Shown in pieces: positions 20,267 to 31,000 of a stretch of DNA of 64,000 nucleotides (the first letter of the stretch is position 1; every line of letters begins with the position of its first letter). The DNA is from Gracilaria gracilis (taxonomy: Eukaryota; Rhodophyta; Florideophyceae; Gracilariales; Gracilariaceae), in the NCBI GenBank assembly GCA_030374805.1, contig JARGSG010000019.1:62001-126000 (forward strand), in the 5' to 3' direction. Below the pieces are notes generated by a model. That model worked only from the letters and a program-made list of their open reading frames with translations. It searched no databases and had not been told where the DNA came from. The translations under genes were made by a program, and so were the position numbers.

Positions 20267-21490
20267 GAGGTGACAGATAAACAAAAACAAAAAAGGATGA
20301 GCACCAAAAACGTTATAGGTGAAAGACAATAGCTTCAGCAGATGACAAGCTGCAAGCGAGGGTAGGGGGTGAAGAGACAGAGGGGGTGGTGGGGATTCCG
20401 TAGTGCAAGGTACAAGAGTGGGCGTCTCGCAACGGACGGGCAGGGCGAAATAGCGGAAAGCATTGAACGGAAGGCTAAGAACGGTGAAGATAGCACCATA
20501 GCATAGAAAGCATTTCCCAGAAGAGGTGCAGAAGATTTAGCAACCAAAACTGGGAAAACAGCTCTTAAATCAGCGCATGGGACATGTGGGCAGCGGCTCT
20601 CGGGACCTTTGCCACGTATTCGTTTTTGCACGGCATTTGTTTTGTCACCGTCCGTCAAAACACATCGCTGTTGTTCTTCCGGCGAGTTGAGGGTGATTTG
20701 AGTGAACGGTGCGTGTCTAGTACACGGGGGCCGTCTCTCTCTGCTCCGTTGGGAACGCAGTCGCGCGTTTCGCTGCGTTGAGCGCAACGGCTTCCATTTG
20801 GGTTTCAGCCGATGACGTTACCCAGCCGGCAGGTTCCGGCGCGTGCTGTTTGCACGGTAATGCAAAAATGATATGTTGGCCGTCGCTGTATGTTGGGGAG
20901 CACTGCGTTTGAAACGGCGTTAGAAAAAGGCGCGACTGTGATCACGTGTTCCGTTGTGCTCATTGCGGACTTGGCTTGCATCTCGAATTGAGTGCACTTC
21001 CACTTGCTTCGTGGTTTCAACGTCCCAGGGTTCTACCCCCTTCCTCTTGCCTGTCTGCGAGTTGAGTCAGGCACGCCATCTCCCGTAGGACAAGTCGCGA
21101 AATCTGTGTCCATGTCGTTGGCCATGGGAAAAGCGTTCATGTGACGAGCACTCCTAACTTACCCTTGGTAGATAAACTGACGCAACAACCATTTTGATAT
21201 GCATCATGCATATCATAATCATCACGATGATCGTAATAATCGTCTCGCTGGCAGTGATCACGCTCTGACAATAACGTACGATAAAGCTTGTTGTACGTAG
21301 AAGATTCAGTGTAGACAACTTTCGCGGTATCTACAGTTACGTATAAAACTTTCCATTGATGCATCTTATCTTCAGTAATATACCCTGTATCTACTATTGT
21401 TTAACAACAAACATTATTTTCAAAATTCAACGCTACCAGGTGTGGCCAAAACTTTTTGAGCCCAATCGTGCAGGCAGGGCTTTCCAACAT
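20267..21490. other. Upstream region of the CLC gene, no gene seen
   Basis: The 1.2-kb region between the CLC start and the Copia insertion. The CLC promoter should lie here. A near-perfect 19-bp palindrome GATATGCATCATGCATATC sits at 21196..21214, and a TACCCTTGGTAGATA motif at 21160..21174. Small frames are not convincing. Confidence 0.4.
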
Positions 21491-21495
21491 ACAGT

Positions 21496-21741
21496 TTTCG
21501 TATGAGCTTCGCTCATAGAGTCGAAGTTCATTGCAATTGCGCAGTAGTGGAGGGACGGTTCACAAGCAATACAGGTTGGCACTAGAGGTCTACCCGGGAG
21601 CTCTGCCTCTGAGCTCCTGGGTTATCGATGTGCCTTTATATAGGGATACTAGCCGACCTTTGGGCTAACTAGTGACAGACTACTAGCTGACAATAGCCTA
21701 CGTCTGTTAGCAATGGTGTACGTATCTGTACGACATCAACA
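21496..21741 (-). repeat. 3' LTR of the Copia element
   Basis: A 246-bp LTR beginning TGTTGATG in element orientation. It holds an inverted repeat near 21593..21620 (GGAGCTC...GAGCTCC) that could form a hairpin. Confidence 0.9.
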
Positions 21742-21793
21742 CACCCCCCGTCGCGCTAGTATACCTCAACAATCATATAACTTATTTCTGGCT

Positions 21794-24700
21794 CTACTGC
21801 CAGGTCTTGTGGTCGTGGCTCGTTCCTTGCGAAAGATCCACGTTCCAGAACCCGTTTTCCAACATGTTATTCAGATTCGTAGAGTGTCGAACGCTTCTCT
21901 TGGTAAGTGCGTCCGCCAAATTGATTGTGCCAGGAATCCAAGATATCATGTCTAACTCACCCGATTCGAATGCATCTCTTATAATTGTCACCGTTTTCCT
22001 CAGACGAAACTCACGGCATTCGTGAAGAGTGGTGATCGTATCAAAGAGGGCTTTGGAGTCGACCAAGATGTGGTGAGGCATTTCTATATGCGGGAATATA
22101 GAGACCAATGTCTCCTTCATATCAACACCACGGTCCTCGGCGTCTGCGCAGGCAAGGATTTCCGCGCCGAACGATGAGTATGTAACCCTCTTCTGTTTGG
22201 TACTAGACCAATGAATAGGATGGAAAAGAGGTTCCTCGTCGAATGCGGTGGTGAATCGTATACCGCTTATGATACCACTTTGTCCATATGCTGTATCCGA
22301 GGTGGCATGCGAAGCATCCGACAAGCTGACAAGCTTAGCATCCGATACTCCCAGTGGGCGGACAAACTTGATCCTCGGCTGTAGCTGGTTAATTTCCTGT
22401 AACATCGCGTTAGCATCGACAAGATGCTTGACCCTGAGGTCTCCAAGCTCCTGTTGCATGCGCGACGTAACCAAAGATGCTTGGGGTAACACGGCTGACC
22501 CAAGGTACATGAGTGTACCAGCCAGCGAGCGGTAATCGCTAACTTCACTCTTGTTAGCTCGCTCTTCTCGTTCACGTCTGCGCGCTCTTGAGAGGTCGAT
22601 AGGTTTAAGACGTTGCATGTACGGCTCCATAGACACGGTTATGTTTCCTTCTTCGTCCTGGAGGATGTCGCATCCTGCGAACGTTAGCTTATTCCCAAGC
22701 CGTATCTTGCCGACTTTGAATTCCTGCTGTAAACGTCGCATGAATGCAGTGATGCCGTTCTCGGTACCTCCAACAAGGAGGTCGTCCACGATTTTGGCGA
22801 TGATTAGGGTGATGTGACCGAGATCGTTCCGTTTTAAAAACAACTGATTCACCCCAAGTACTCTTTCGAGGTCCTCGCAGTTCAACATCCATGATTCAAT
22901 TCGCTTAGCCCATTGTCTGCCTGCTTCGACGATCCCATACGGGAGCTTCGTTAGCTTCCACAGCACACGGCGCTTCGTCTTGAATTCTGGAGCAGGACGG
23001 ACGTATATCTCCCTTCGGATTGGTCCGCTTTGTAGGAACGCACCTTTTATGTCTGCAACGCCGAAGGAGAACCCGAGGCATAGGGCGGTACTGATCAGGA
23101 GCCTGATGATTATCATATCCGCATTTGAACAATCCTTCCGGATTTCGTCCTTTTCGTCATCCCTATTTCCGTGTGTGACGAGGCGTGCCTTTAGTTTACG
23201 AAAGCCTTCTTCATCCTCCTTAACCTTGTACACGGTATGCGATGATATGACGTTAGCGTCGAGTGGTACGTCTTCTTCGAAAACTTCCTCATACGCTTGC
23301 GTCCAGTTGTCGTTGTGTTCCTGACCAACTGCCTTCTTGAGTATCCATGGTGGAGCGAATTCTACCTCCCGTGCGGATACCTGTCGAGATCCGATCACGT
23401 CCTGTATTCCTTTGAGCACTTCCTGCTCCTTGGACTCCAGGTCGTGTCTCTCGTTCAAGATCGGTTCCTTTATCAGCTCGTCCGAGTAGCTCCCCATGTC
23501 CTTCATGACTCTTTCCCTGTGTAGGTTATTCGAGACCATCAAAGAAGCGGAGCTTTGTGCAATCGGTTCCTCGCCCGATTCGGAGTCCGTGGCAAGGGTG
23601 AGGTCAATGTAGTCCTCCATTAGCCCTTCTGAAAGCTCCCGAGCCAGCTCTGAGGTAGGACGCAGTCTGATGTCTTCGTATGCGATCTTCGATATGCGCC
23701 CCCCTGGAGTACGTCGTACTTCTACGAGATGCTTATGTGGTTTGACGACCACCGCAGAGCGCCATTCGTCGGGCACGTTGTTTGCCGTAGTTTTGAAGTA
23801 GAAGAGTACCTCGTCGCCTGGTTTTATACAGGATTCGGATATGTCTGAATAGTCGCGGGCCTTCATTGCCCTTTGGAGCGCTCTGGTTGCGGCTTGTTGA
23901 GTGTACGCGTCCATTAGCTCTTTGGTCACGAGGCGTCTTGGTGCACCGAGGATAGATGGCGCGTATCCCTTTGCTAGCTCGAATGAGCTTAGAGCTTTGG
24001 ATCCGGAGAAACAATTGGATAAGAAGGTTGCCCGGGACAGTAGAGTTCTGTCTGATCCAAGGGTTTTTTCCTTCTGCAACCTTTCCAATATCCTCTTAAT
24101 TGTACCATTCTTCCTTTCGACTATTCCGGTTTTATTGTGTCGCCGTACGGGCCTGGCCTTGAATTGTATGTCACGTCCGGATAGGAACCTTCTTATTTCA
24201 CGACAATTATACTCGTCATCGGCGGAAATTGCGTTCGGGGTACCATGCCTATTCAGCCATTCGGTTTCGATTAGAGATATGGCATTGCGAGCTTCCCGAT
24301 TGGTCGCGATTGCGGTCTCTGAAAGGCCAGTACCACAGTCCACTATATGGAGTACCAGGTGCTTTGTGTCACGAATGGTACAGAACATGTAGTCCATTTG
24401 GATCTCCACATTGAACGCCTGGTTCACGTGTGATATGGAGATCTTCTTTGTGGGAAGAGGCAGACCGGATTCCGCACAAATCTGGCAATTCTTCGATGCG
24501 AGATACGCCTCCCGTCGGGTCTCCTCACTACACTTACCGGCTCTTTCACACAAGGCAATGATCTCATCTGGATGAGCGTGTGTGAGCCGATGCAGTCTCT
24601 TAACCAAGGAGCGTGGTCTTGCATTCCTTACGGCTGCTGATAGGAGGTTTCCGATGGTTGGAGTTATTGAGATGTGAGCTCTCGCGTTATATCTTGTATC

Positions 24701-25009
24701 GGATTTGATGTATAGTTCGAGAACTCTTGGAGCAGTGTCGGTTGGACGATGGATAGTGATCGTGGCTGGCGTTGTAGAGAAGTTCGTTATGCTGTGACGT
24801 TTCACGTCTAACCCTATTGTCAGGGGTGAGTCGTCATCGAACAGGTCAAATGTCAGTTCCACGGTCTGGTTATTCATGTCCTGCAGTGGGAGGGTCCACG
24901 TAGCTGCGATCGTCTTGGGATTTACGCATTTATGTCCCCATCCACGGCGATATATGGCCCTTGGCTTATCCGGTTTGAAGTCGACTCCCAACGCCTCGCA
25001 TAACAGCAT
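21794..25009 (-). CDS. Copia pol polyprotein (integrase, reverse transcriptase, RNase H)
   Basis: In element order the frame shows a region that may hold the protease, then an integrase core, a reverse transcriptase whose active-site box is VDDLL, and an RNase H of the Copia kind (LVSLSDASHATSD). It is in a different frame from gag, as is common where the family uses frameshifting. It looks whole. Confidence 0.9.
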   Translation of the reverse strand: MLLCEALGVDFKPDKPRAIYRRGWGHKCVNPKTIAATWTLPLQDMNNQTVELTFDLFDDDSPLTIGLDVKRHSITNFSTTPATITIHRPTDTAPRVLELYIKSDTRYNARAHISITPTIGNLLSAAVRNARPRSLVKRLHRLTHAHPDEIIALCERAGKCSEETRREAYLASKNCQICAESGLPLPTKKISISHVNQAFNVEIQMDYMFCTIRDTKHLVLHIVDCGTGLSETAIATNREARNAISLIETEWLNRHGTPNAISADDEYNCREIRRFLSGRDIQFKARPVRRHNKTGIVERKNGTIKRILERLQKEKTLGSDRTLLSRATFLSNCFSGSKALSSFELAKGYAPSILGAPRRLVTKELMDAYTQQAATRALQRAMKARDYSDISESCIKPGDEVLFYFKTTANNVPDEWRSAVVVKPHKHLVEVRRTPGGRISKIAYEDIRLRPTSELARELSEGLMEDYIDLTLATDSESGEEPIAQSSASLMVSNNLHRERVMKDMGSYSDELIKEPILNERHDLESKEQEVLKGIQDVIGSRQVSAREVEFAPPWILKKAVGQEHNDNWTQAYEEVFEEDVPLDANVISSHTVYKVKEDEEGFRKLKARLVTHGNRDDEKDEIRKDCSNADMIIIRLLISTALCLGFSFGVADIKGAFLQSGPIRREIYVRPAPEFKTKRRVLWKLTKLPYGIVEAGRQWAKRIESWMLNCEDLERVLGVNQLFLKRNDLGHITLIIAKIVDDLLVGGTENGITAFMRRLQQEFKVGKIRLGNKLTFAGCDILQDEEGNITVSMEPYMQRLKPIDLSRARRREREERANKSEVSDYRSLAGTLMYLGSAVLPQASLVTSRMQQELGDLRVKHLVDANAMLQEINQLQPRIKFVRPLGVSDAKLVSLSDASHATSDTAYGQSGIISGIRFTTAFDEEPLFHPIHWSSTKQKRVTYSSFGAEILACADAEDRGVDMKETLVSIFPHIEMPHHILVDSKALFDTITTLHECREFRLRKTVTIIRDAFESGELDMISWIPGTINLADALTKRSVRHSTNLNNMLENGFWNVDLSQGTSHDHKTWQ

Positions 25010-25092
25010 TGCTGAGATAATTCCTCCCGATGATATCGGGCTGCCCTCGTCCAGAATGGGATTCGGATCGGTATGGGGTGTACCGGAATCCC

Positions 25093-26232
25093 TTACTGAA
25101 AAAACTTCTTCTTATTATCCTTCTGGAATTTATCATCGCGGGCGCGTTTGTTTGGTGTGAAGAACTTCTGTTTGGCCTCTTGCTGATCCTTTGTGTCATG
25201 CTCATCTTTTTTGTCAGGAGACCGGTCGTTGTTTGTGTCAACGTCCTTGTTGCCATGGAAGTCACGCCTGTGCTTCTTGTTCTTTTTGTGGTTCTTATTA
25301 GAATTGAGATAAGATTTGGTTGAAGGAGCCGCAGAGGGATCTTTGCGTTGAATCTCTTCGAGATCTTTCTCCTCCAATCCCGCCTCTTCTAAGGCGCAGA
25401 TCGCGTCTTGTAATCCTATCCAAGAGCGAGATTCCGCACAATCATTCGATTTCTCGTGTTGTCTGAGTGCGGCTTCTATGGCGGCGATGGATTCGTTGCA
25501 TATTTTCAAATTGCTGTCGTCCATTGGTCCTTGCTTGGCGGCAATCATCAATTCTCTGATCTTGGTTGTCCGTACCATAGAGAGCGATATAACGAAATTA
25601 TCTTCCGTACGCTTGTTTTTGGAGGAGACGACGAGGTTCGTGATGATGTTTGTGAAAGTCTGACATGACAGACTGGCATTCAAAAGAAGGATGATGGCAA
25701 AGTTTTGGCTATCACACGAGTCTTGATCTGACTTTGTGAGATTCAGATATGACAGAGCTGGCCCAGCGAAGCGCTCTATATAGGCTGATATGGTTTCCCC
25801 AGATTTGCGTTTGCAGCAAGTGATCTCTTTGTAGAGTCGGACGATGCGACGTAGTCGGTCTACGGTAGAGTCCTTTGCGACCAGGTTTACTATCTTCTTG
25901 ACAACGTCCATCTGATTGATAGATGTATCTTCCGAAGGAGGTGTTAAGATTAGTTCTCCGGTCCTGACAGCCTTCTTTACGAGCTCCTTCTTCGAAAACT
26001 CAAGAGAGCGATAGAGCCTCATGCCAAGGGTAGCTGCTGCTTCTTTCGCTCTTGAGTCGCCGCCGTTAGCGCATGCTTGAAGGGTTTCTGCCCATTCAAA
26101 CACTGCTTCCCGCCATAGTAGTTTATCGGTATCGGGGCGAAGACGCGGCGGTACCAAAATGTTGCTTGGAGAGAGATCCTCTCCTGGGCCCATAACTTTC
26201 GTATGAGCTTCGCTCATAGAGTCGAAGTTCAT
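25093..26232 (-). CDS. Copia gag-like protein
   Basis: A roughly 380-residue frame whose first ATG lies within the 5' LTR. The middle part resembles Copia Gag (UBN2-like) and the end is Lys/Asp-rich. No CCHC zinc knuckle was seen. It looks whole. Confidence 0.8.
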   Translation of the reverse strand: MNFDSMSEAHTKVMGPGEDLSPSNILVPPRLRPDTDKLLWREAVFEWAETLQACANGGDSRAKEAAATLGMRLYRSLEFSKKELVKKAVRTGELILTPPSEDTSINQMDVVKKIVNLVAKDSTVDRLRRIVRLYKEITCCKRKSGETISAYIERFAGPALSYLNLTKSDQDSCDSQNFAIILLLNASLSCQTFTNIITNLVVSSKNKRTEDNFVISLSMVRTTKIRELMIAAKQGPMDDSNLKICNESIAAIEAALRQHEKSNDCAESRSWIGLQDAICALEEAGLEEKDLEEIQRKDPSAAPSTKSYLNSNKNHKKNKKHRRDFHGNKDVDTNNDRSPDKKDEHDTKDQQEAKQKFFTPNKRARDDKFQKDNKKKFFQ

Positions 26233-26442
26233 TGCAATTGCGCAGTAGTGGAGGGACGGTTCACAAGCAATACAGGTTGGCACTAGAGGTCTACCCGGGA
26301 GCTCTGCCTCTGAGCTCCTGGGTTATCGATGTGCCTTTATATAGGGATACTAGCCGACCTTTGGGCTAACTAGTGACGGACTACTAGCTGACAATAGCCT
26401 ACGTCTGTTAGCAATGGTGTACGTATCTGTACGACATCAACA
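26197..26442 (-). repeat. 5' LTR of the Copia element
   Basis: A 246-bp copy nearly identical to the 3' LTR, followed outside by the ACAGT target duplication. Confidence 0.9.
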
Positions 26443-26447
26443 ACAGT

Positions 26448-28362
26448 ACTGTACTACGATAATGGAAAGAAGCCCAAGCACTGCTTCTTCTTTACTGCTC
26501 GTCCGAAGCACTGCGATGAAGAATCTTCGATGTAATGTGATGGTACGTATGCTTAAGTTGATCAGTTGTAGAGCATGACGGTTCCATCGAAGCATGTTTA
26601 TGCAAGTGGCGAGCAACATTATCAGACAACTCGCCGCCATCCGCCACCTCTCACCACCAGTGGTGGCGGTTTTGCCGGCAATCTTACTGGCTAGCGTGGC
26701 AGAAGCATAAAACCGAAAGCTCCCGTCTGAGGCTACTTCGCTCCCTTTCTCTCTGCTTTCAAGGCCAGCAATTTTCCACCATGAGAGGAGAGATGATTTC
26801 GCTCACAGAGTACTGTCGCCATATTCCTCTCGAAGCTGCCCGTCTTGAGCAGATTCAGCTTGAAATGGTCCACGCCTGGCGGCCTGCTCGACAACGACAA
26901 ACCGTCTGTACAAACGGCACGTGATAAGAGGAGGCATGGACACACTCCCACACAGAGAAAGATATGCGTTATATGTATGCAAATTTGGATAGAAGGAAAG
27001 AGTATTGCACTTGTGAACCTACTTGCTTCCTAAATGTGTGAGGCTCACATTGTGAGTCCAAAGGATGAAGTATGCATTATGTCTGCCATTCAGCTGCTAA
27101 TACGCCACCTGGCTTTGTGTATGATTCACTTCACATGCAGCAAAAGCTAATTGAAGCCCCCAATACGTTTCTGACCCATATGCAGAGAGCACGGCATGGA
27201 GTAATTCTAGTTCATGCTCAGAACCAAAGCATGCTGGGAAAGAAAACGTCTGCTTTAATTGCCTGTCTCTATGAATAGACAATACAAAGTAGATATTTTC
27301 TTGTCTATCAAAATGAATACCGAGCGCACCTTCTCTGACGATCAGAGAACATGCTTTCCCGGCGAGCAAGCTTGTAATAATCATGATCAAGATGATGCCT
27401 CGGAAGTTGATACTACGTATATGACATGTTACCCATCAGAAAGATTGGAGACAAGATTCTAGGTTATTCTCTCCCCTCGACCCGAACGCGAGTCAAAATT
27501 TGCTGTCCACTAACCTTTCCCCAAGTATGGTCGCGACAACTGCATGGTTTGGAGGGATGGATCCCCCGTGGACAACGCACCCGAACGCAGAACGTGACAA
27601 GGGAGGCGCGCCAGGTATTGTCAAGGGTGTGAAGTGCAGAGAGCATGCAGATATGCATTCTAGACCTTTCATCCAAGCCGCAGCAGCATCAGGCCACACA
27701 CAAAACTCAACTTTGGCCAAGAGGGTTCCACCCCGTCAAGTGGGAGGCTGTTGGGACTATCCCGAAGACGCAAATATTCCTCGTGAAGGGAAAAGGTCAA
27801 GTCGGAGCAATTCTGATTCCACCCTAACATTGGCGCGGCGTTGCAACACAAACCTACGTCGTGCGAAGAGTTGTGAGAGCAGCCGCGCCACTATCGGGCC
27901 ATTGTTTGCCGGGCAATGTCGAGACCATGACGAAAGAGCTGCCCATTTGATGCTGGCAGTTTGGAAAGCCCTGCCAGACGATTTGCTAATGGATGTGAGC
28001 CTTCCCGCGAGGCTCTCTTAAACTAGACATGTACAGAAGCTACAACAGACGAAGAAAAAGCTCTTTGCCCGAGAGCTCACCAACGACTGTCAAGATTTTG
28101 GCATCGCGTAGAACGCCGATTCGCGCAAACCAGCAGCGCTACAGGTGCACGGCGAAACTCACTAAGTCGAACCCGCCCTACAGTTATTGCTCATCGGCCC
28201 TACTTATGACTACGTAGACAGGACGTTTTCCATGATACATATAAACTGTGAACAGACATCTAAGTCAAAGTACGTGCAACCCAAGGTAGTCCAACAGCTA
28301 AAACCTTAACGTCCCGACGCGTGGTTACCCCAAATTGGCCCTAATCCACCCAGACCGTTTTC
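26448..28362. other. 1.9-kb stretch without a convincing gene
   Basis: No recognisable protein or RNA gene was seen. The longest frame (27500..28021, plus) has no ATG start and no family likeness. Short imperfect hairpins occur, such as near 27036..27060. The lower GC content than in flanking genes suggests neutral intergenic or decayed repeat DNA. Confidence 0.4.
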
Positions 28363-29229
28363 TCAACGGCCAAACGCACTGAGAATGCGCTCATACATTA
28401 TATACTTTGCATGCACAACACCCGCATACAAAATCTGCATCAACCCACGTTGCAACAATTCATGCACCCGATTGCGACCACCATAACTTATCATCAACGA
28501 AACCTGTTGAATAACCTTTGGCGCAACAGATGCAACCACAATTTTGGCACACACTTCAGTAACGGCGGTGGGCGACAGTTCGTTAGGAATATTCCACTGC
28601 TTGTCGTTGACGCGTACTGTGCAGCCATCGTCGTGGACCTGGATGGACCATCGTTCCGCGACCGAACTGATGTGCAGTTCCAGCACGCGCTCGAAGAAAT
28701 GCTCAGAAACCAACCAGTCATCGTACAAATCACAAACCTTTTCCAGCGAAGCGGGCAGCCCCTCGGCGCCAAATATTACAGTTGCAACGGTGTCCGGGAG
28801 AGCTTGTGTCATGTCTCTGACACCGCAGGCAGCAGAGGCGGTAAGAACAACCAGATCCTCGACGCGGAGGTGAGACGCCAATGAGGCAAAGAAAAGAGCG
28901 TGCCATTCGTCGACAGTAGGTCCGACGACTCCGAACGAGTACAGAAACGATACGGCGTCATATGGGGCGGTGGCGTCCAGTTTGAGGAAAGGCTGCAACG
29001 CCTTTGAAAGCATCTGGTTGTTGGAGAGCATCACAGGCAGGGATTGGGAGTTTTGTAAGGAAGCGCGAGTGCGGTCGGCGCGAGCGGCAAGGGAATCCAT
29101 GCAAATGTCAGTTTGAGAATGGCGCGGCGTGGGCATGGTAGAGGCAGCGAGAGAATTGAACGAGTCAGCGTCAAGTTGAGGCATGAACGGATGTTGCGGA
29201 TGCATGGCGGCCAGAAGATATTCGATCAT
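28363..29229 (-). CDS. Unrecognised protein, paralogue of the upstream neighbour
   Basis: A 288-residue frame from an ATG. No known domain was recognised. The middle contains DAVSFLYSFGVVGPTVDEWHALFF-like sequence, namely G-P-x4-W-x2-L-F, then HLRVEDLVVLTASA. The same spacing and residues occur in the next gene upstream (31001..32731): GPSEFAWAQLFSAC and FLREHEIAVLLAYA. A later P-x2-L...W block is also shared. The two are therefore likely old tandem duplicates. The C-terminal half here (VHDDGCTVRVNDKQWNIP; ISYGGRNRVHELLQRG) has no evident partner. The sequence looks soluble, without signal peptide or membrane helices. Function unknown. Confidence 0.65.
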   Translation of the reverse strand: MIEYLLAAMHPQHPFMPQLDADSFNSLAASTMPTPRHSQTDICMDSLAARADRTRASLQNSQSLPVMLSNNQMLSKALQPFLKLDATAPYDAVSFLYSFGVVGPTVDEWHALFFASLASHLRVEDLVVLTASAACGVRDMTQALPDTVATVIFGAEGLPASLEKVCDLYDDWLVSEHFFERVLELHISSVAERWSIQVHDDGCTVRVNDKQWNIPNELSPTAVTEVCAKIVVASVAPKVIQQVSLMISYGGRNRVHELLQRGLMQILYAGVVHAKYIMYERILSAFGR

Positions 29230-31000
29230 GTTGCGGACGCGATGGTTATGGAGCGGCGTGCGCGGAAGGTCATTGGCGGCGCAGGCGGTGGAGCAGGTGA
29301 ACGATGGAGAAGTGTGAGTCGGTGAGAGTGATTGAGGGGTAGCGATATGCGAGCTACCGTTCCGGTGGGGTGGCCACCAACATTCTGGCGGTGGTGGGTG
29401 TTCTCCGCGCGTCGTTCGTTCGACGCGGTCGGAGGGGTTGGTAGTGGTGGAGATGGTGGATGATGTTCAAAATGCAGAGGCGATAAGCAGCGACAGGGAC
29501 GACGACGGCAGCGGGCTGAGGGCCGAGAAGCGAAGGAGCAGCGACGAAGCAGCGACGGGGTTAAAGCAGAGACGGAGACCGTCCGGTACGTGCTGCGTAC
29601 GAAGAGGTATTTCTCAAGGCGATGGGCGGGGAAGTGTTTGGGAGCGCAAGCAGCTTGCGCAATGCGAGCGCATGCGTCTGCTACTGGCGTTGTTCTCAGC
29701 GCGAATAAATCACGTGCCGTCAACAACACCAAGCGGTCACCGACGACGCCACGGGAGCCAAGTGCGAGCACACACATGTGCACGTGCGGCGGCGCCAAGT
29801 GCGCGGCGACTCCACCGCGCACACATGCGGCTGCACGAAGCGATGCGGCCGCAGTCACGCCTTGGTCACGCGCTTGCGCGCGATGCGAAAAGCGCGGTGG
29901 CACCGTCACGCAACAGCGCTCTCGCGTCGCCCATTGGCTGCGCGAGCGGCTATTGTTGTTTTCGTTGAGCTGCCTTGCGTGACCGTTGCGCTTGGCGCCC
30001 ATATTCTTTTTTCCACTTTTCGCCCTTTTTGCGCGCATCCTCGCAGAAAAAAGTTATTCGCGCCCACCGCCAAGGCGCCCTTGCTTTCTATTGGCGAGAC
30101 GGCCGCCCCTCCCGCTGTAAGTCTGTAAACACTCGCGTATGCTCTAAATTGGAGCGCCTCTGAAATCGCCCGAATCGCAGCGCATCCAATCACACGTAAT
30201 GCAAAAAAAACTTTGCAAAATAAACAACATAAATCATTGGAAACACATAAAAGCGCGACCCCCCCTTCAAAGCTGCACATACAACACAAATACAAAAGTA
30301 CGTGTAGCTTACACAAATGCAAGGCAATCAATGCTTGAGCTGTTACACGTGCACACTCCACCAGCTGTACACAATGCCACACAACCTCACGCTCGCGAGA
30401 TCGGCCGCACCATTGATGCCGTGTTCCTCTCGTCAAACTGCTTCTTCACGAAAACCTAGCTTCGTCCTCCGTGCGTGAAAAACTTCATCTCTCGCACCAG
30501 CCCTCCCCGAAATCTATTGGTTTCGCGAACATTTAAAGTTTACTCGTGAGCTGTCCCCAAGAAAAAGGAACCCACCTCCGCATATGCAAACCGCTCATGG
30601 AAAAGGAACACCCCTCCCCCAACAAGTAAAAAAAAACTTTACATCGCCTCCCGACAGTCGCCGCTCACGCCGAGTTAGGAACGGGCCACCAGACAATACA
30701 TTTTCATCGTCCTCAACACCCCACCCAATACTTCTACAAGAGCTGCAAACAGCCGACGTCTCTGAGCTACACCCGTAATGTACATCCAAAGCGCCGCACC
30801 ATCTCCGCATCATTGCTCGCCACCCGTCGCGCCCCTCCGCCATCCTCGCCCTATTTAACCCTAAGCCCGCCTTCGCATGCATCTCTTGTCACCTCAATTT
30901 TCAACCAATTGTCTACTTATCTGAAAAAAAAACAGACAAAGCCTACAGTCGCACACTTCTCCATTCATTGGCATCCCATCACCACGTGAGCTCCGCCAGC
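29230..31000. promoter_or_regulatory. GC-rich upstream region between paralogues, no gene seen
   Basis: The 5' half (to about 30.0 kb) is GC-rich, with CCAAT-type elements (CATTGGCTGCGCGAGCGG near 29933, CTATTGGCGAGACGG near 30088) and long overlapping frames on both strands that look like compositional artefacts. The 3' half is AT-richer and holds the 3' end of the 31001..32731 gene. No RNA gene was identified. Confidence 0.35.

Larger units (their letters stand above)
21496..26442 (-). mobile_element. Ty1/Copia LTR retrotransposon, looks whole and young
   Basis: The 4947-bp element lies on the minus strand. Two 246-bp LTRs (26197..26442 at its 5' end, 21496..21741 at its 3' end) are nearly identical, about one difference seen. 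A 5-bp target duplication ACAGT flanks it (21491..21495, 26443..26447). A G-rich polypurine tract abuts the 3' LTR. A gag-like frame and a pol frame fill the interior, and the order integrase before reverse transcriptase defines Copia. Near-identical LTRs argue for a very recent insertion. The frames appear whole. Confidence 0.93.

Noticed and set aside
27500-28021. 173-codon frame in the 26.4-28.4 kb gap
   Set aside because: No ATG start and no family likeness.
29226-30038. Long overlapping frames on both strands in GC-rich DNA
   Set aside because: Arg/Ala/Pro-rich, no domains, several frames open at once; typical of GC-rich promoters here.
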